This document shows, one piece after another, positions 9,065-9,759 of a DNA stretch of 9,759 bases (position 1 is the first letter of the stretch; the number at the start of each line of letters is the position of its first letter). The notes below the pieces were generated by a model that worked only from the letters and a program-made list of their open reading frames with translations, had not been told where the DNA came from and ran no database searches. The translations under genes were made by a program, and so were the position numbers. The stretch covers positions 1 to 9,759 of the forward strand of contig DBBA01000103.1 of assembly GCA_002291955.1 (NCBI GenBank), read 5' to 3'. Origin of the DNA: Rhodobacteraceae bacterium UBA996 (GTDB lineage Bacteria; Pseudomonadota; Alphaproteobacteria; Rhodobacterales; Rhodobacteraceae).

Positions 9065-9093
9065 CGCCTACACCCCGCCGCGCGGGTTTTCAA
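9065..9093 (-). promoter_or_regulatory. Candidate nusG promoter
   Basis: On the minus strand TTGAAA (9088-9093) and TAGGCG (9065-9070) are separated by 17 nt, 48 nt after secE ends. The predicted start, near 9058, lies only about a dozen nucleotides before the terminator-like hairpin at 9010-9046. If the promoter is real, that hairpin would sit at the very 5' end of the nusG message. Confidence 0.35.
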
Positions 9094-9141
9094 GGCCGCG
9101 GTTCGCGCCGGGACCGCCTGGCGCCCCGCCGACGGTCGGTT

Positions 9142-9339
9142 TCAGCCCACGAAGGACAGAAGCGCCTGCAGGCCGCTGCGGATCAGCCAGTCCACCAGGA
9201 AGAAGAACGCCGCGCCGGCGACCGCCAGGGCGAACACCATGGCCGAGGTGATCAGCACCTCGCGCCGGGTCGGCCAGACGACCTTGGCGATCTCGGCCCG
9301 GGTCTGCTGGAGGAAGGTAAAGGGATTGGCCTTGGCCAT
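9142..9339 (-). CDS. secE: Preprotein translocase subunit SecE
   Basis: SecE is the small essential membrane subunit that clamps SecY in the SecYEG protein-conducting channel of the inner membrane. It has 65 residues: the short, single-spanning form usual outside the enterobacteria (E. coli has three segments and 127 residues). The amphipathic cytoplasmic helix carries the conserved EIAKVVWPTRREV (16-28). It is followed by one transmembrane segment at about 33-57 (AMVFALAVAGAAFFFLVDWLI). The ATG at 9337-9339 has AAGGA at 9347-9351, 7 nt upstream. It is upstream of nusG, the classic arrangement, and 52 nt downstream of an unrelated-looking gene. Confidence 0.97.
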   Translation of the reverse strand: MAKANPFTFLQQTRAEIAKVVWPTRREVLITSAMVFALAVAGAAFFFLVDWLIRSGLQALLSFVG

Positions 9340-9366
9340 GGGTCGGTCCTTGAAGGGGCTCGGGCG

Positions 9367-9395
9367 CAGATACGCGCAACGCGCGGTCAGTTCAA
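9367..9395 (-). promoter_or_regulatory. Candidate secE promoter overlapping the upstream stop codon
   Basis: On the minus strand TTGAAC (9390-9395, including the TGA stop of the upstream gene) and TATCTG (9367-9372) are separated by 17 nt. The spacer holds a small inverted repeat CGCGC-GTT-GCGCG. The start would be near 9360, giving a 20-nt leader with a correctly placed AAGGA. This would make secE the first gene of the cluster transcript. Confidence 0.45.
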
Positions 9396-9759
9396 GCGCG
9401 CCCCGGCGTCACGCGCGGGGCAGCCCCCAGCGCGGCCAGGGCCGCGTCCAGCACAAGCCCGCCGAAGCGCGCGTTGCGATGCACCGGATCGCCCGCCTCA
9501 CGCGCGCCGGGGCGGCCCCAGGGGTGGCCCCAGTCGGGCGCGGTCAGGCACCCCTCCGTCACCGTCGCCTCGGGCTGCGGCAGCAGGGTGATCCCGTCCT
9601 CGGCCGCCACCGCCGCCAGATCGGCCCAGACCGCCGCCCGCGCATCCGCATCCGCCGCCCGCGCCCCCGGCCAGTCGGCCAGCGGGTCGGGTCCGACCCC
9701 CGCCAAGGGAAAGCTGGCCGGCGACATCAGGACCGGCCCCGCCGCCGCAAAGGCCGCCG
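9392..9759 (-). CDS. C-terminal part of an unrecognised protein, possibly SGNH-hydrolase-like (partial)
   Basis: This is an open frame ending in TGA at 9392-9394 and running off the right edge; 121 residues are visible. An ATG at 9725-9727 lies inside it, but the frame continues upstream with no stop (AAFAAAGPVLMSP...), so the gene very likely starts beyond the window. The visible part has a strand-like AAGPVLMSP, a helix-rich DARAAVWADLAAVAAEDGI (38-56), and GDPVHRNARFGGLVLDAAL (89-107). The last matches the DxxH block of SGNH/GDSL-type hydrolases (D90, H93 of the visible part), the usual place of the catalytic Asp and His. The nucleophile block would lie outside the window. I would treat the family as a guess. 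It reads toward secE with a 52-nt gap and is probably not functionally linked to it. Confidence 0.7.
   Translation of the reverse strand, partial: AAFAAAGPVLMSPASFPLAGVGPDPLADWPGARAADADARAAVWADLAAVAAEDGITLLPQPEATVTEGCLTAPDWGHPWGRPGAREAGDPVHRNARFGGLVLDAALAALGAAPRVTPGRA

Overview
The window is a high-GC stretch carrying the conserved secE-nusG-rplK-rplA-rplJ-rplL-rpoB-rpoC transcription/translation cluster, entirely on the minus strand. The protein sequences point to an alphaproteobacterium, most likely of the order Rhodobacterales (Rhodobacter/Paracoccus/Roseobacter type). The main evidence is the RpoB N-terminus and its 1378-residue length, the NusG start MAKRWYSVSV, and an L10 that begins at a GTG codon with VDRAQKEKVVEELGQIF. 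That placement rests on remembered family sequences, not on a search.

In transcription order (from high to low coordinates) the layout is as follows. The 3' end of an unrecognised, possibly SGNH-hydrolase-like gene (9392-9759, cut by the window edge) comes first. A good candidate promoter overlapping its stop codon leads into secE (9142-9339). A promoter-like and terminator-like pair lies between secE and nusG (9010-9093), followed by nusG (8442-8975). Next are rplK (7882-8334) and rplA (7182-7877), only 4 nt apart. A 476-nt gap follows with a terminator-like hairpin, G/A-rich palindromic repeats, a candidate promoter and the rplJ leader. rplJ (6190-6705) and rplL (5740-6117) come next. A 450-nt gap follows with hairpins, a candidate promoter and a possible 28-codon small ORF. 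The window ends with rpoB (1153-5289) and the first 361 codons of rpoC (1-1083, cut by the window edge).

The named genes are intact, full-length housekeeping genes. They encode a translocase subunit (SecE), a transcription elongation factor (NusG), the L11/L1 and L10/L7-L12 pieces of the large ribosomal subunit, and the beta and beta-prime subunits of RNA polymerase. The cluster couples ribosome and RNA polymerase synthesis, so its intergenic regions are where regulation is expected.

I see no mobile element, CRISPR array, rRNA or tRNA, and no sign of an accessory defence or metabolic system. The most interesting material is non-coding: (i) a possible self-contained mini transcription unit between rplL and rpoB (promoter, Shine-Dalgarno, 28-codon ORF, strong hairpin); (ii) two mutually exclusive hairpins at the rplJ ribosome-binding site; (iii) an intrinsic-terminator-like element just ahead of nusG; (iv) GGGAGAGG-type palindromic repeats inside the rplA-rplJ gap. 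All promoter and RNA-structure calls were made by eye from the sequence and are hypotheses.
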